Below the pieces are notes generated by a model that made no database searches, was not told the origin of the DNA, and saw only the letters and a program-made list of their open reading frames with translations. This document shows, one piece after another, positions 45,431 to 56,696 of a stretch of DNA of 64,000 nucleotides. The stretch is from Pirellulaceae bacterium (GTDB lineage: Bacteria > Planctomycetota > Planctomycetia > Pirellulales > Pirellulaceae). The DNA lies in contig JAKVBZ010000019.1 of assembly GCA_022448645.1 (NCBI GenBank), positions 1-64,000 of the forward strand. Reading direction: 5' to 3'. The stretch's first letter is position 1; every line of letters begins with the position of its first letter. The translations under genes were made by a program, and so were the position numbers.

Positions 45431-46210
45431 ATGGGCCGATTGAGTTTTGCGGCTTTTGCCGCGCTGACAATTGCGATGTTCGTGTCTCTGTCACTTGCAG
45501 TACCGCTACGCGGTGATGATGCGGCACCTGTAAGCGATGAGTCCCCTGCGGACGAACACCATGACGAGCACGCCGATAGCGAGCATCATGCTGACGAAGA
45601 CGGCCATGATGGGGCTCACGGCGAAGCAGGTCACGGCGATCATGGTGGTGCTCATGGACATCACAATGAATTCGATCTTTCGCACGGCAACCCCGGAGCT
45701 ACATTGGAAGATCCCAGTGAGGTCAAATCGGATTTGGCCGTTTGGACGTTTGTGGTGTTCCTGTTGCTGTTGGCTATCCTCACGAAATTCGCTTGGGGGC
45801 CGATCATGGCAGGGCTCGACAAGCGGGAGCAGGCGATTGCAGGCAGTATCGAGGAAGCCCAACGGATTAAAGACGAAGCGCAGAAGATTTCGTCTGAATA
45901 CGATGCGAAATTGAATGCCGCCGCCGAAGAAGTGCGAGCGATGCTTGACGAGGCTCGTCGTGATGCCGATGCCACGAAGCAGCGAATCGTTGCTGAAGCT
46001 CAGGAAGCAGCTAACGAAGAACGGAGTCGGGCGTTGCGAGACATCGAGCTCGCCAAGTACGAGGCGCTTCACGAGCTCAAGCAGAGTAGTGTTGATATGG
46101 CGTTTGGACTGGCGCGCAATGTGGTGAAAAAAGAGATCAATTCGGCAGACCATGCCAACTTGGTCCAAGAGGCTATGGAAAACCTTCCTGGCCCGCAATC
46201 GTTAAATTAG
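45431..46210 (+). CDS. atpF: F0F1 ATP synthase subunit b with signal-like and His-rich N-terminus
   Basis: A 259-residue b subunit compared with about 156-170 in most bacteria. Residues 1-25 resemble a signal peptide or first membrane helix. Residues 33-100 are very rich in His, Asp and Glu, with 13 histidines between 43 and 85. The ordinary b subunit begins at the membrane helix near 103-120 (VWTFVVFLLLLAIL) and continues as a long coiled coil to the F1-binding C-terminus. If residues 1-25 are a signal, the His-rich stretch lies outside the cytoplasm. Metal binding or pH buffering near the channel is inferred, not shown. Confidence 0.95.
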   Translation: MGRLSFAAFAALTIAMFVSLSLAVPLRGDDAAPVSDESPADEHHDEHADSEHHADEDGHDGAHGEAGHGDHGGAHGHHNEFDLSHGNPGATLEDPSEVKSDLAVWTFVVFLLLLAILTKFAWGPIMAGLDKREQAIAGSIEEAQRIKDEAQKISSEYDAKLNAAAEEVRAMLDEARRDADATKQRIVAEAQEAANEERSRALRDIELAKYEALHELKQSSVDMAFGLARNVVKKEINSADHANLVQEAMENLPGPQSLN

Positions 46211-46265
46211 AAGCCGCACCCGAATGGCACGTCATTAGCCGAATCTGCAAGGTTAGGTTGCAGGT

Positions 46266-46448
46266 GTGGTCATTCGTGCTGGGATCGTTTTGGCAGCCGC
46301 CGTCGTGGTGGTTTTCATTGGTAGTCAGGCGGTCAGCACGTTTGACGGAATCGAGCGTGACCGAAGAAGTGAATGGTTCACTTTGAGTGTGGTCGTTTGG
46401 ACGGATGGAAGCCGTCGAAATGAATCGCGATGTAAATGCAGTGGTTAA
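46266..46448 (+). CDS. Possible small membrane protein between atpF and atpH
   Basis: A 60-codon frame from a GTG at 46266 encodes one hydrophobic helix (GIVLAAAVVVVFIG) and a polar, Cys-containing tail. It occupies the unusual 290-bp gap between atpF and atpH, genes that are normally adjacent. The ribosome-binding site is weak and the tail is unlike a conserved protein, so it may be non-coding. Confidence 0.25.
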   Translation: MVIRAGIVLAAAVVVVFIGSQAVSTFDGIERDRRSEWFTLSVVVWTDGSRRNESRCKCSG

Positions 46449-46498
46449 AAGCCACCAATACGACATTTTTAACTCGTAACAGAAATCCATCACAGGTC

Positions 46499-47134
46499 AT
46501 GGCAGAGAATTCTAACCAACAGCACGGATTGGATATCGGGCGCGAGCAAATCGGCTGGGTCTATGGGAAAGCGTTGTTGGGGACGACCAATCAAGCTGGC
46601 AATACGGCGGATGTCTTGGCCGAATTCGAGTCGCTCATACAAGAAGTGTTGCATCAATTTCCCGATTTCGATGACGTTCTCTCGACCCCGCGCGTGTCGG
46701 TGGCCGACAAGATACTTCTGTTAGATAGGGTGTTTGCCTCGCAAATGTCCGAACAGTTGTTAACGTTCCTGAAAGTGGTTTGCCAACATGAGCGGCTTGA
46801 TTGTTTGAGTCAGATTTGTGTGGCAGCTCGCTGTCTGGACAGCGAAGCTCGTGGTTTGATGGAAATCACGGTGAGTAGTGCAGAGCCTCTGGCGGGCGAG
46901 GTGGCCCAACGTGTCGAACAACGAGTGAGAAATACCGTCGGTTCTGAAATCACGGTCACCTACCAGGTGGATCCGAACTTGCTCGGTGGGATTGTGGTCC
47001 GAGCTGGAGACTTGGTGTTCGATGGAAGCGTTGCCAACCGCCTGCAACAACTTCGTGGCGAAACGTTGGCGAGATCTTTTCAGGCCACGTTCGGTGCTTT
47101 GGAAAAGTTCACGAAGCCAGATGATTCGGAGTAA
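46499..47134 (+). CDS. atpH: F0F1 ATP synthase subunit delta
   Basis: A 211-residue stator subunit joining F1 to the b subunit. It has the OSCP/delta outline: an N-terminal six-helix part beginning IGWVYGKALLGT, and a C-terminal domain with the family motif VTYQVDPNLLGGIVVRAGDLVFDGSV. The ATG at 46499 is chosen; the frame extends to 46436 but the extra codons are not delta-like. It follows a 290-bp gap after atpF and precedes atpA by 210 bp. Confidence 0.95.
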   Translation: MAENSNQQHGLDIGREQIGWVYGKALLGTTNQAGNTADVLAEFESLIQEVLHQFPDFDDVLSTPRVSVADKILLLDRVFASQMSEQLLTFLKVVCQHERLDCLSQICVAARCLDSEARGLMEITVSSAEPLAGEVAQRVEQRVRNTVGSEITVTYQVDPNLLGGIVVRAGDLVFDGSVANRLQQLRGETLARSFQATFGALEKFTKPDDSE

Positions 47135-47344
47135 TGAGGTGGTGTTTCAGGACGAGCAGGGACGGGTCTCCAGGCTCATGTAGAAGCGAGAACGATGGGC
47201 TTGGAGAACCGTTCTTCATTTTTAAATGAAAATGAAATGGTGAGATTGGGTCGAGAAATTAAAGGCGAAACGCACAGAATCAAGACGACCAACGATACTT
47301 AAAAAACCAATTGACTTTACCGAGTAACCTTGGGTGATGTAGCT

Positions 47345-48904
47345 ATGAAATTTAGAGCTGACGAAATCGCGTCTGTAATTCAGCGGGAAATCGAACAATA
47401 CAAGACTGAGATCGACGTTCGCGAAGTGGGTACGGTCTTAGAGGTGGGTGATGGAATTGCCCGTGTGTATGGATTATCGAATGTGATGGCCGGAGAAATG
47501 GTTGAGTTTCCCGGCGGTGTGCGAGGCTTGGCCTTTAACTTGGAAGAGAATAGTGTCGGTATCATCATTCTCGGTGATTACTTGAAGATCAACGAGGGCG
47601 ACGAGGTTCGCAGCGTTGGCGAATTGCTTTCGGTACCCGTAGGTGATGCGGTGGTCGGGCGAGTCCTTGATCCGTTGGGCAATCCACTAGACGGCAAAGG
47701 TCCCCTGGAAACGACAGAGCGTCGGCCGGTCGAAACTTTGGCGCCTGGCGTGGCAGAACGGCAGCCGGTCACTGAGCCACTGCAAACCGGATTGAAGCCC
47801 ATCGATGCCATGACTCCGATTGGTCGAGGCCAGCGTGAATTGATCATTGGTGACCGAAAAACTGGCAAAACGGCTATCGCGATCGACGCGATTCTGAATC
47901 AACGTGATTCTGGTGTGAAATGTTTTTACGTCGCCGTCGGGCAAAAGGATTCGTCGGTGGCGAACGTCATCGAAGCTCTCCGGCAGCACGGCGCCATGGA
48001 CTACACCACCGTCATTATGTCGGGTGCCAGTACTCCGGCACCGCTGCAATACATCGCGCCGTATTCGGGGACCGCGATGGCCGAGTACTTCATGTACAAA
48101 GGCGAACACGCCTTGATCGTGTATGACGATTTGTCTCGCCAGGCTCAGGCTTACCGCCAATTGTCATTGTTGATGCGGCGTCCACCTGGTCGTGAAGCGT
48201 ACCCCGGAGACGTGTTTTACTGCCACAGTCGTTTGCTCGAACGGTCGTCGAAGCTGTCCGACGAGTTAGGCGGAGGCTCACTGACTTCGTTGCCCATTGT
48301 GGAAACGCTGGAAGAGGAAGTGTCAGCGTATATTCCCACGAACGTGATTTCGATTACGGACGGTCAGATTTATCTCCAACCGGACTTGTTCTTTGCCGGC
48401 CAACGTCCCGCCATGAATGTAGGTATCTCGGTTTCACGGGTGGGTGGGGCCGCTCAAGTGAAGGCTATGAAGAGTGTTGCCGGTGGTCTGCGATTGGATC
48501 TGGCGGCGTTTCGCGAATTGGAAGCCTTCGCACAGCTTGGTACCGAACTCGATGCGGCCACGCAAGCTCAGCTGGACCGTGGTTACCGGATGGTCGAATT
48601 GCTCAAACAAGGCCAGTATGAACCTTTGCATGTGTTGGATCAGGTCCTCAGTATCTATGCCGGTACGCAAGGGCATCTGGATTCGATTCCTGTCAATGAT
48701 GTTGCCAAGTGGGAACGTGAATTCATCAAGTTTATGACCGATCAAAAACCCGAAGTGCGCGAACGAATCACGGAAATGCAGAAGGTGGGTGACGACATTT
48801 GTAAAGAAATCGATGCGTGCATCGAGGAATTTCAGCGTCAGTACGCAAGTCGTGACACCGAGCAATCGTCCAAGTCAGGAGAAGCAGCAGCTGCTGCTGT
48901 CTAA
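47345..48904 (+). CDS. atpA: F0F1 ATP synthase subunit alpha
   Basis: A 519-residue nucleotide-binding, regulatory subunit of F1. Family landmarks are the P-loop [11 protein letters not shown], the [18 protein letters not shown] segment, the arginine-finger region [17 protein letters not shown], and a normal C-terminal domain ending in a Ser/Ala-rich tail. The ATG at 47345 is used; an in-frame TTG at 47330 is not needed. The 210-bp AT-rich gap before it may carry an internal promoter. Confidence 0.97.
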   Translation: MKFRADEIASVIQREIEQYKTEIDVREVGTVLEVGDGIARVYGLSNVMAGEMVEFPGGVRGLAFNLEENSVGIIILGDYLKINEGDEVRSVGELLSVPVGDAVVGRVLDPLGNPLDGKGPLETTERRPVETLAPGVAERQPVTEPLQTGLKPIDAMTPIGRGQRELIIGDRKTGKTAIAIDAILNQRDSGVKCFYVAVGQKDSSVANVIEALRQHGAMDYTTVIMSGASTPAPLQYIAPYSGTAMAEYFMYKGEHALIVYDDLSRQAQAYRQLSLLMRRPPGREAYPGDVFYCHSRLLERSSKLSDELGGGSLTSLPIVETLEEEVSAYIPTNVISITDGQIYLQPDLFFAGQRPAMNVGISVSRVGGAAQVKAMKSVAGGLRLDLAAFRELEAFAQLGTELDAATQAQLDRGYRMVELLKQGQYEPLHVLDQVLSIYAGTQGHLDSIPVNDVAKWEREFIKFMTDQKPEVRERITEMQKVGDDICKEIDACIEEFQRQYASRDTEQSSKSGEAAAAAV

Positions 48905-48960
48905 TCGGTCGGTAACGATACTTCGGAAACAGGAATTGTGTGATTTAGGACCAAGCTACC

Positions 48961-49848
48961 ATGGCCAAAGCCAGAGCTCTCGATAAGCGACGTAAGTCGG
49001 TCAAAAATATCCGCAAGATCACGCGGACGATGGAGCTGATTGCTACAGCCCGTTTCAAGAAGGCTATGGATCGAGCCACGGCAGCGACAGCCTATACCGA
49101 TCGCATTACCCAGTTGGTGAAAGACCTTGCCAACACAGGACTCGAAGTCAGTCATCCATTGTTGGAACGGCGCGAGTCGATGGAACGGGGCACGCTATTG
49201 ATTCTAACCGCCAATCGAGGCCTTTGCGGTGGCTTTAACTCCGGCGCGGTTCGGCTCGGTATAGAACGTCGCCAACAGCTGATGGATGATCTGAACGAGG
49301 TTCGTGTGGAGATGTCCGGAAAACGTGGCGTTTCGGCTTTCGCTTTTCGTGATTTGCCGTTGGATGAAAGCTTCACGCACTTCGAAGACCAGCCTCGATT
49401 TGACGAAGTGGAGGTGATCGCGAATCGCTATTTGGACGCCTATGTCACGGGTGAGCTGGATCGGGTTGACGTGGTCTACACGCGGTTTATTAGCACGGCC
49501 AGGCAACAAGCTGTGTGTGAGACTTTGTTGCCGCTCGAGTCGCTAGGAGACGCGGCTGATGATTCCGAGGAAGATGGTGGTGGCGAGTCGATGTATGAAT
49601 TTCTTCCATCGGCTGCCAGTATCCTGGAAGAAGTTGTGCCGACCAGTTTCAAGGTCAAATTGTTTAAATGCTTTTTGGATTCAGCTGTTAGCGAACAGAT
49701 TTCGCGCATGGTAGCCATGAAATCTGCTACAGAAAACGCCGATCAAATGATCAAGGATTTGTCGATGAAGTACAATCGTGCTCGCCAAGGTCAGATTACC
49801 GGTGAGCTATTGGAATTGATGGGCGGCGTCGAAGCGTTGAAGGGATAG
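48961..49848 (+). CDS. atpG: F0F1 ATP synthase subunit gamma
   Basis: The 295-residue central shaft of F1. Conserved N-terminal coil (ALDKRRKSVKNIRKITRTMELIA), the NRGLCGGFNSG motif, and a C-terminal helix (MVAMKSATENADQMIKDLSM, NRARQGQITGELLE) that runs inside the alpha-beta hexamer. Its length is normal, and an acidic insertion (DDSEEDGGGES) occurs around residues 200-210. It is 56 bp after atpA. Confidence 0.96.
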   Translation: MAKARALDKRRKSVKNIRKITRTMELIATARFKKAMDRATAATAYTDRITQLVKDLANTGLEVSHPLLERRESMERGTLLILTANRGLCGGFNSGAVRLGIERRQQLMDDLNEVRVEMSGKRGVSAFAFRDLPLDESFTHFEDQPRFDEVEVIANRYLDAYVTGELDRVDVVYTRFISTARQQAVCETLLPLESLGDAADDSEEDGGGESMYEFLPSAASILEEVVPTSFKVKLFKCFLDSAVSEQISRMVAMKSATENADQMIKDLSMKYNRARQGQITGELLELMGGVEALKG

Positions 49849-49907
49849 CGGATTTACATCAGAAAAATATGAATCAAATGATTCACACGAGAAAAAGTAC
49901 TTGTTGA

Positions 49908-51374
<1,467 letters not shown>

Positions 51375-51425
51375 GAACGGCAAACCAAACGTCCAACCGA
51401 ACTGTCTTTTGTAACGAGTCATTTC

Positions 51426-51815
51426 ATGATGAACTGTATTGTTGTTACTCCTGAGGAAACGGCTCTCGAACAAAAGGTCGAATTTGTCGCACTGCCTTTG
51501 TTTGACGGTGAAATCGGTATTTCGACCAAACACAGTCCTCTGATTGGACGTTTGGGCTATGGTGAAATGCGACTGCGATCTGGCGATACCACGACGCGAT
51601 ATTATTTGGACGGAGGATTCGTGCAGGTTTCTGACGACGTGGTTTCTGTGCTCACTAACCGCGTTACACCCGCCGATCAACTGGACGTAGAAGTTGCCCA
51701 AGAGCAGCTCAATGCTGCACAAGCGCGTCCCGCGAATTCACCCGAGTTGATGGAGATTCGAAACCGAACGGTCGAACAGGCCCGAGCACAGCTGCGCATG
51801 GCGCAAAAGTCGTAA
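51426..51815 (+). CDS. atpC: F0F1 ATP synthase subunit epsilon
   Basis: A 129-residue epsilon subunit: an N-terminal beta-sandwich (IVVTPEETALEQKVEFVALPLFDGEIGI, then the LIGRLGYGEMRL strand) and a C-terminal two-helix part (AQEQLNAAQARP, NRTVEQARAQLRMA) that can inhibit ATP hydrolysis. It is the last gene of the F1 block. The ATG at 51429 is a possible start one codon later. Confidence 0.94.
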   Translation: MMNCIVVTPEETALEQKVEFVALPLFDGEIGISTKHSPLIGRLGYGEMRLRSGDTTTRYYLDGGFVQVSDDVVSVLTNRVTPADQLDVEVAQEQLNAAQARPANSPELMEIRNRTVEQARAQLRMAQKS

Positions 51816-51858
51816 ATCGGGTTGGTTTGGTGTGGCTTGATATGAGGGGTTGGGAACG

Positions 51859-52764
51859 ATGGACCCGATGTATCTTTGGGCGGTCGTTTATTGTCTGCTG
51901 ATCGTATGCTGTTCGTTGGCCGGTGGTTGGTTCCCACTGTTAGTGCGATATACGCACCTGCAGATGCAGGTCGTGCTAAGCTTTGTTGGCGGCCTGATGC
52001 TGGGCGTCGCCATGTTCCATCTTTTACCTCATGGCATTTTTGAGGCACAGAACGTTGACTTGGTCATTCTATGGACCATGGCCGGTCTGTTGATTATGTT
52101 TTTCTTGATTCGGGCTTTGCACTTCCATCAACATGGCCCAGACGAAGATCATCAATGCGAAGCCCACGATCACACTCAGGAACATCACGCGTCCGGGCAT
52201 GACCATGACTGCGGGCACGGCGAAGTCCAAGTTCACCGTTATAGTTGGCTGGGTGTGGCCTTTGGATTGTCGCTGCATACGCTCATCGATGGTGTGGCGT
52301 TGGGCGCGGCTGTCATGGCCGATGCAGCACATTCCACGCAAGCATGGTTCCCAGGGGTGGCGATCTTTTTGGCGATTGTGCTGCACAAGCCACTCGACGC
52401 GATGTCCATTACGACGATGATGACGGCGTCAGGCTGGGACGTGCAGACCAGGTTGCTGGTGAATCTTGGGTTTGCAATGATGTGCCCCATCGGTGCGTTT
52501 TTGCTGATTTTGGGCTTGGGGCGTGCCAATCCTTTGTTTTTGGGCTGTGCACTTGGTTTTTCGGCAGGAGTGTTCTTGTGTATTTCTTTGGGCGATCTGT
52601 TGCCAGAGGTCCACTTCCACCGACATGATCGGATCAAGCTGTCCGTAGCGCTACTGCTGGGAGTAGCGGTGGCGTACGGGATTGGTTTCTTGGAACCAGA
52701 GCACCTACACGGTGCTAACGGCGTGGTACTGCCCGTTGAGGCCGCTTCGGGGAATCAGCATTGA
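51859..52764 (+). CDS. ZIP family metal transporter with His-rich cytoplasmic-type loop
   Basis: A 301-residue transporter for divalent cations such as Zn, Fe or Mn. About eight helices are seen. The large loop after the third helix is a histidine- and acid-rich segment (H-Q-H-x-x-D-E-D-H through H-D-H-D-C-G-H). The metal path motifs are in helices 4 and 5: LHTLIDGVALGAA and LHKPLDAMSITTMMT. The gene starts 44 bp after atpC on the same strand and may be read from the atp operon. A GAGGGG site precedes the ATG at 51859; the in-frame TTG at 51850 is less likely. Confidence 0.88.
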   Translation: MDPMYLWAVVYCLLIVCCSLAGGWFPLLVRYTHLQMQVVLSFVGGLMLGVAMFHLLPHGIFEAQNVDLVILWTMAGLLIMFFLIRALHFHQHGPDEDHQCEAHDHTQEHHASGHDHDCGHGEVQVHRYSWLGVAFGLSLHTLIDGVALGAAVMADAAHSTQAWFPGVAIFLAIVLHKPLDAMSITTMMTASGWDVQTRLLVNLGFAMMCPIGAFLLILGLGRANPLFLGCALGFSAGVFLCISLGDLLPEVHFHRHDRIKLSVALLLGVAVAYGIGFLEPEHLHGANGVVLPVEAASGNQH

Positions 52765-53434
52765 GGTCGATGCCTGGAATGTTGAAGGCGGGAGTTCTAA
52801 AGCGATCAGGGCAACGTGAGAGACGCTGTTGCCACGTAGTGATTTAAATTGATTGTTTCTGCTTTGTTTGCTGGTGCCTAGATCCCAGCTATAGGCTGTC
52901 TTCGCTCTGTGACTATTTTTCAAGATAGGAACGAGAGCATTGGCCTACATCATCACACATACTGTTCCCAACAGGATAGGGACAAGCCAACAGTGGCACC
53001 ACACGGACACAACAACTCGGCTCTCTCGGCTGAGTGGTAAATCAGGACAGAATGGCGGCTCTGTCCTATTCGACTCAGGTTCTGACGGTTGGTCTCGGAA
53101 TCGACTGGGGGAAATATTATGAAAGATTGTAGTTGCCGATCTTCGGAACCCCATTCTTGCTGGCTTGTTTCTTGCGGCCCAGGTCGATGACTTCAACTAC
53201 CGGACAACCAGTTCTGTCATACTTAAGATGCTGCATAAAATGATTCTCGTACTGGATGGCTATCCTGTGAATAAACGAGATTCACAGGATTTACGTGGTG
53301 GCGATAGTTTAGGTTTCCGTGTTCAGGTTGCATGTCTTTAACGGGACCTACTTGAAATTCAGGCACTCAATGCTTGAAACGAGTCGTCATGAAATTTACC
53401 CTAGGATGCCTTGGTTTTTGCATTCCGGGGACTC
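52765..53434. other. Convergent intergenic region
   Basis: About 670 bp between the ends of the ZIP gene and the Ldh-family gene without a credible frame. It contains two inverted repeats: AGGACAG/CTGTCCT at 53044-53067 (7 bp stem, 10-base loop) and a perfect 10-bp stem at 53262-53290. Confidence 0.5.
53262..53290. terminator. Perfect 10-bp inverted repeat, possible bidirectional terminator
   Basis: ATCCTGTGAA at 53262-53271 and TTCACAGGAT at 53281-53290 form a perfect stem with a 9-base loop, 145 bp beyond the Ldh-family stop on the reverse strand. Its shape and convergent setting match the hairpin at 28332-28361. No T-tract follows. Confidence 0.45.
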
Positions 53435-54469
53435 CTACACCAAGCTTTTGAGAATCTCCCAGGTGGCGTCTGGCAACTCGATCCCGTTTGCTTCCCGATC
53501 GATGCGATTACGGTGTTCGAATTCGCCGGGCGCGAATACTTCTTTGAATCCGGGGGCTGGGGGAGTATTTTTGACGTGTTCGGCCAGGGTGCTGACCTGG
53601 TCCAGGAATGTGTCGAGAGACGTCAATTGAGCTACATCGATGGCCAGCATCGTTACGCCGTGATCCGGAGGACTATTGGGGTCGACGTCAGGGCGAACGC
53701 AGCCTGCTCCACTGAGTCCTCCGGCCAGCACGTCTACCATGCAAGAAAGCCCAAATCCTTTGTGTGCTGCCACCCCACCCATGGGAAGTACCGCAGCTCC
53801 TAGGGAAGCATAGAGGTCGGCTGGGTTCGTGGTGACATTCCCTTCTCCGTCCCGTAGCCAACCTTCTGGAATTGACTGGCCGCTTTCTTTGTAGTGGCGG
53901 ATTTTTCCTTCTGGTACGACCGACGTGCTGATATCGAGAATCAGTGGGAAGCTGTCTCGTCTGGGTGCCCCAATGGCGAGCGGATTAGTGCCAAGTCGCT
54001 TTCCCAGTCCACCAAATGGTGCTACCCATTGCCCATTTCCACCACCGTTGACAAACATGGCACCGATCATCTGTTGTTCTGCAGCCAGAGAGACGAAGTG
54101 TCCCAACCGTCCGGTATGATTAACGCGTGAGGCAGTGACGATGCTCACGCCGCCCGCTTCACGAGCTTTATCCATGGCTATCCGCATAGCCATATCGGCG
54201 GCGACTTGACCGAAGGCGTTTTTAGCGTCCAGGGAGGCGGAACCCGCAGTTTCTGCAATCGTCGAGCATTTTGTGCCAGAAACGATGACACCTTTTTGCA
54301 TTTCAGCAACGTACTGCGCCACTCGGATCACACCGTGCGAATCATGTCCGGCCAAATTGGATTCGACTAAATGATTCCCGACAACGTCAGCATCTTCCGA
54401 TGTCGCGCCACCTTTTATTAGTGCTTGAATAGAGGTTTCACGTAACTGTTGATGTGAAATGTTTGGCAT
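53435..54469 (-). CDS. Malate/L-lactate dehydrogenase family (Ldh/YlbC/AllD-type) oxidoreductase
   Basis: A 344-residue NAD(P)-dependent 2-hydroxyacid dehydrogenase of the non-Rossmann LDH2/MDH2 family. The catalytic histidine lies in AGHDSHGVIRV (H45). VNHTGRLGHFV, GGLGKRLGTNPLAIGAP and the C-terminal HKGFGLSCMVDVLAGGLSGAG segment are family signatures. Members reduce or oxidise malate, sulfolactate, ureidoglycolate or related acids; the substrate here is open. The start ATG at 54469 has GGAGG 4 bp upstream. Monocistronic by position. Confidence 0.9.
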   Translation of the reverse strand: MPNISHQQLRETSIQALIKGGATSEDADVVGNHLVESNLAGHDSHGVIRVAQYVAEMQKGVIVSGTKCSTIAETAGSASLDAKNAFGQVAADMAMRIAMDKAREAGGVSIVTASRVNHTGRLGHFVSLAAEQQMIGAMFVNGGGNGQWVAPFGGLGKRLGTNPLAIGAPRRDSFPLILDISTSVVPEGKIRHYKESGQSIPEGWLRDGEGNVTTNPADLYASLGAAVLPMGGVAAHKGFGLSCMVDVLAGGLSGAGCVRPDVDPNSPPDHGVTMLAIDVAQLTSLDTFLDQVSTLAEHVKNTPPAPGFKEVFAPGEFEHRNRIDREANGIELPDATWEILKSLV

Positions 54470-54747
54470 TCGTCCTCCGCTTGATTCAATGGGTTAGGCC
54501 CAGGAAGTAGGTTGGTGTTGTGTCGAAGATAGTCGTTAGTGTGAATATGGTAAGTTGGCCGAACTTAGATTGCGCCGGTTATTGTCTTGCGTAGGGCATT
54601 GTTGGCACAGCGCAAATGTGTCGGGTAAAATCCAAATAGATTGTTCCAGTTTGAATTTTTGTTGGGAAGGAGAAGTTCTTGCTGATCCATGACCGTTAAC
54701 ACTAGAGACGCGGCAGAAGTCGCGGACTCCCGTTTCTAAAATCGCTT

Positions 54748-55770
54748 TTAGGCGTCTGTCTGCTGAATTTCAAAGCCAAGGTCGGTGATCATCTGGTAGT
54801 CTTTGTCCGGCAATTGACCCTTTGTAGTCAAATAGTCCCCGACGAACAAAGAATTGGCTGCGTACAAGGCAAGGGGTTGCAAACTCCTTAGGTGCATTTC
54901 GCGTCCTCCCGCGACCCGGATTTCCCGATCCGGGTTGGCCAAACGAAACAGAGCGAGAATCTTTAAGCAGTAACGTGGATCGAGTTGGCGGATGCCCTCC
55001 AAAGGAGTACCATCGATCGGGTTAAGGAAATTGACGGGGATCGAATGCACACCCAGGTCTCTCAATTGAAGAGCCATGTTGACGATGTCGCCTTTGGTTT
55101 CACCCATTCCCACGATTCCGCCGCTGCACATTTCCATTCCTGCCTGTTTGACGGCCTTCAGCGTGTCAACACGTTCCTGGAACGTATGCGTGGAACAGAT
55201 CTGTTCGTAGAACTCGCCACTTGTATTCAGATTGTGATTGACACGGTCGACTCCAGCCTCTTTTAACTGTTGTGCCTGATCCGGAGAGAGGAGTCCCAGG
55301 CAGGCACAGATTTTCAGATCATATTGTTCCTTGATCTCAGACACGACGGAGTTAACTGCGTCGAGTTCCTTTTGGCTAGGGCTGCGAGCCGATATTACGA
55401 TACAGTAGGTTTTGGCTTGACGCTGAGCCGCTTCATGAGCCCCTTTCAACAACTGCTCACGATTGAGAAGATTGTATTTGGGGATGCTGGCATTGGATAT
55501 TTTAGATTGAGAACAATAGGCGCAGTCTTCAGGGCACAATCCGCTCTTGGCGTTCATTAAAAAATATAGCTGAACTTTATTTCCGAAATGTGTCTTGCGG
55601 AGGACATAGGCTGCATTCAAAAGTTCCAAAACGTCCGTGTCGTTGGATTCGAGAACTTGCACCCCTTCGTCGTAAGTCAATTGGTGGCCGGCCAGAATCT
55701 GTTGGGCTAGTTCTCGCCAGGACGTTACTTGTTGTTCCTGCTGAAAAACAGAACTCGTCGAGCTTGCCAT
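54748..55770 (-). CDS. bioB: Biotin synthase
   Basis: A 340-residue radical SAM enzyme that inserts sulfur into dethiobiotin. The radical SAM cluster is C79-x3-C83-x2-C86 (LCPEDCAYCSQS). The TIM-barrel body contains CACLGLLSPDQAQQLKEAG, YNHNLNTS-like (DRVNHNLNTSGEFY) and CSGGIVGMGET, all typical of BioB. The [2Fe-2S] cluster Cys and Arg residues expected in strands 4-8 appear to be present. The ATG at 55770 gives the normal length; the frame extends upstream to 55998 without conservation. No other bio gene is next to it. Confidence 0.95.
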   Translation of the reverse strand: MASSTSSVFQQEQQVTSWRELAQQILAGHQLTYDEGVQVLESNDTDVLELLNAAYVLRKTHFGNKVQLYFLMNAKSGLCPEDCAYCSQSKISNASIPKYNLLNREQLLKGAHEAAQRQAKTYCIVISARSPSQKELDAVNSVVSEIKEQYDLKICACLGLLSPDQAQQLKEAGVDRVNHNLNTSGEFYEQICSTHTFQERVDTLKAVKQAGMEMCSGGIVGMGETKGDIVNMALQLRDLGVHSIPVNFLNPIDGTPLEGIRQLDPRYCLKILALFRLANPDREIRVAGGREMHLRSLQPLALYAANSLFVGDYLTTKGQLPDKDYQMITDLGFEIQQTDA

Positions 55771-56133
55771 CAGGGCAGATGCCTTTCTGCTGGTGAAGGG
55801 TTCAGGTTTGTTTCCCGTCCGGCCGAAGACGCTAGCGTCATATTGTTGCCGGTGTCTTGAACTTGGGGGGCTCTGTGCTGTTGAAAGTTGCCGAATTCGT
55901 AGGGAAATCAAACTGATCGTTACGTTTCGATGCCCGAGGCTTCTCTCGATAGAAAACATCGGACACCACCAGTATGGCAGGACAGGCGATTTGAGCAACC
56001 CGAAACGGAGCTTTCATTCGTGTTGTTTTCATCCCTTGAACTTGGCAAGCAGCCTGACTTTAGCGACAATAGAAACCTTGAGGCCAGCACGAGAGGGACG
56101 TGTCAGGAAGGCCGCCTGAAAAGTGAGAGTCGT

Positions 56134-56691
56134 ATGCTGAGAACCTATCTTGTCCGTGTAGGGGCGTTTGGCCACGTGGGCCGCTTTCGTGCGGTGGACC
56201 CCGGTCGATTTCTGCGCACTAGCCGGGTGGTTTGTCGGACACGGCGAGGATTGGAAGTTGGCGAAGTATTGGCCGAAGAACCGTCGGTTTCTGTGGACGA
56301 ATGCGACGGGTCGTTGCTGCGTCGTATGACGGTGGAAGACGACTTGTTGTTGGCTCGTTTGGATCGCTATCGTGACGACGCTTACGCTGCCTGTGTGCAA
56401 GAACTACAGGAGCAGTCTCTGGACGCTCAATTGATGGATGTCGAACATTTGTTCGATGGCCAGTCGATCTATTTTTACTTTTTAGGTGAGGTGAACGAGC
56501 AGATTGAGGCAATCACTTCGGAACTTGCTGGGGTCTATGAATCCCAGGTGCAGATTCGGCGGTTTACAGACAATGTGATTGCCGGTTGTGGGCCTGGATG
56601 TGGTACGGAAGACGCTGCCAACGGCTGCGGAACCGACTGCGGGTCGTGTGCTATTGTGGGAGCGTGTTCGAGCTCCAAAGAAAGTCGATAA
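56134..56691 (+). CDS. PSP1 domain-containing protein with Cys-rich tail
   Basis: A 185-residue protein of the PSP1/YaaT-like family, whose Bacillus member influences RNA processing and phosphorelay. The PSP1 domain spans about 5-150: [32 protein letters not shown], then [20 protein letters not shown]. The last 35 residues hold six cysteines in GC-rich pairs ([21 protein letters not shown]), which could bind a metal or an Fe-S cluster. The ATG at 56134 is preferred over the upstream ATG at 55930, because the extra 68 residues overlap the bioB leader region and are not PSP1-like. It is divergent from bioB. Confidence 0.85.
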   Translation: MLRTYLVRVGAFGHVGRFRAVDPGRFLRTSRVVCRTRRGLEVGEVLAEEPSVSVDECDGSLLRRMTVEDDLLLARLDRYRDDAYAACVQELQEQSLDAQLMDVEHLFDGQSIYFYFLGEVNEQIEAITSELAGVYESQVQIRRFTDNVIAGCGPGCGTEDAANGCGTDCGSCAIVGACSSSKESR

Positions 56692-56696
56692 ATCAC

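Noticed and set aside
45545..45690. Histidine-codon-rich stretch as a DNA tandem repeat
   Set aside because: The repetition is at the amino-acid level within atpF, and the nucleotide units are irregular.
45506..46198. 230-codon reverse frame opposite atpF
   Set aside because: It is antisense to the low-complexity His-rich and coiled-coil coding region, so it is a composition artefact.
53028..53046. Possible third copy of the 24-bp shared motif
   Set aside because: Only about 15 of 22 bases agree and no start codon follows on that strand.
53044..53067. 7-bp inverted repeat AGGACAG/CTGTCCT as a separate terminator
   Set aside because: It is shorter than the nearby 10-bp stem and lacks a T-tract, so it is mentioned only within the spacer description.
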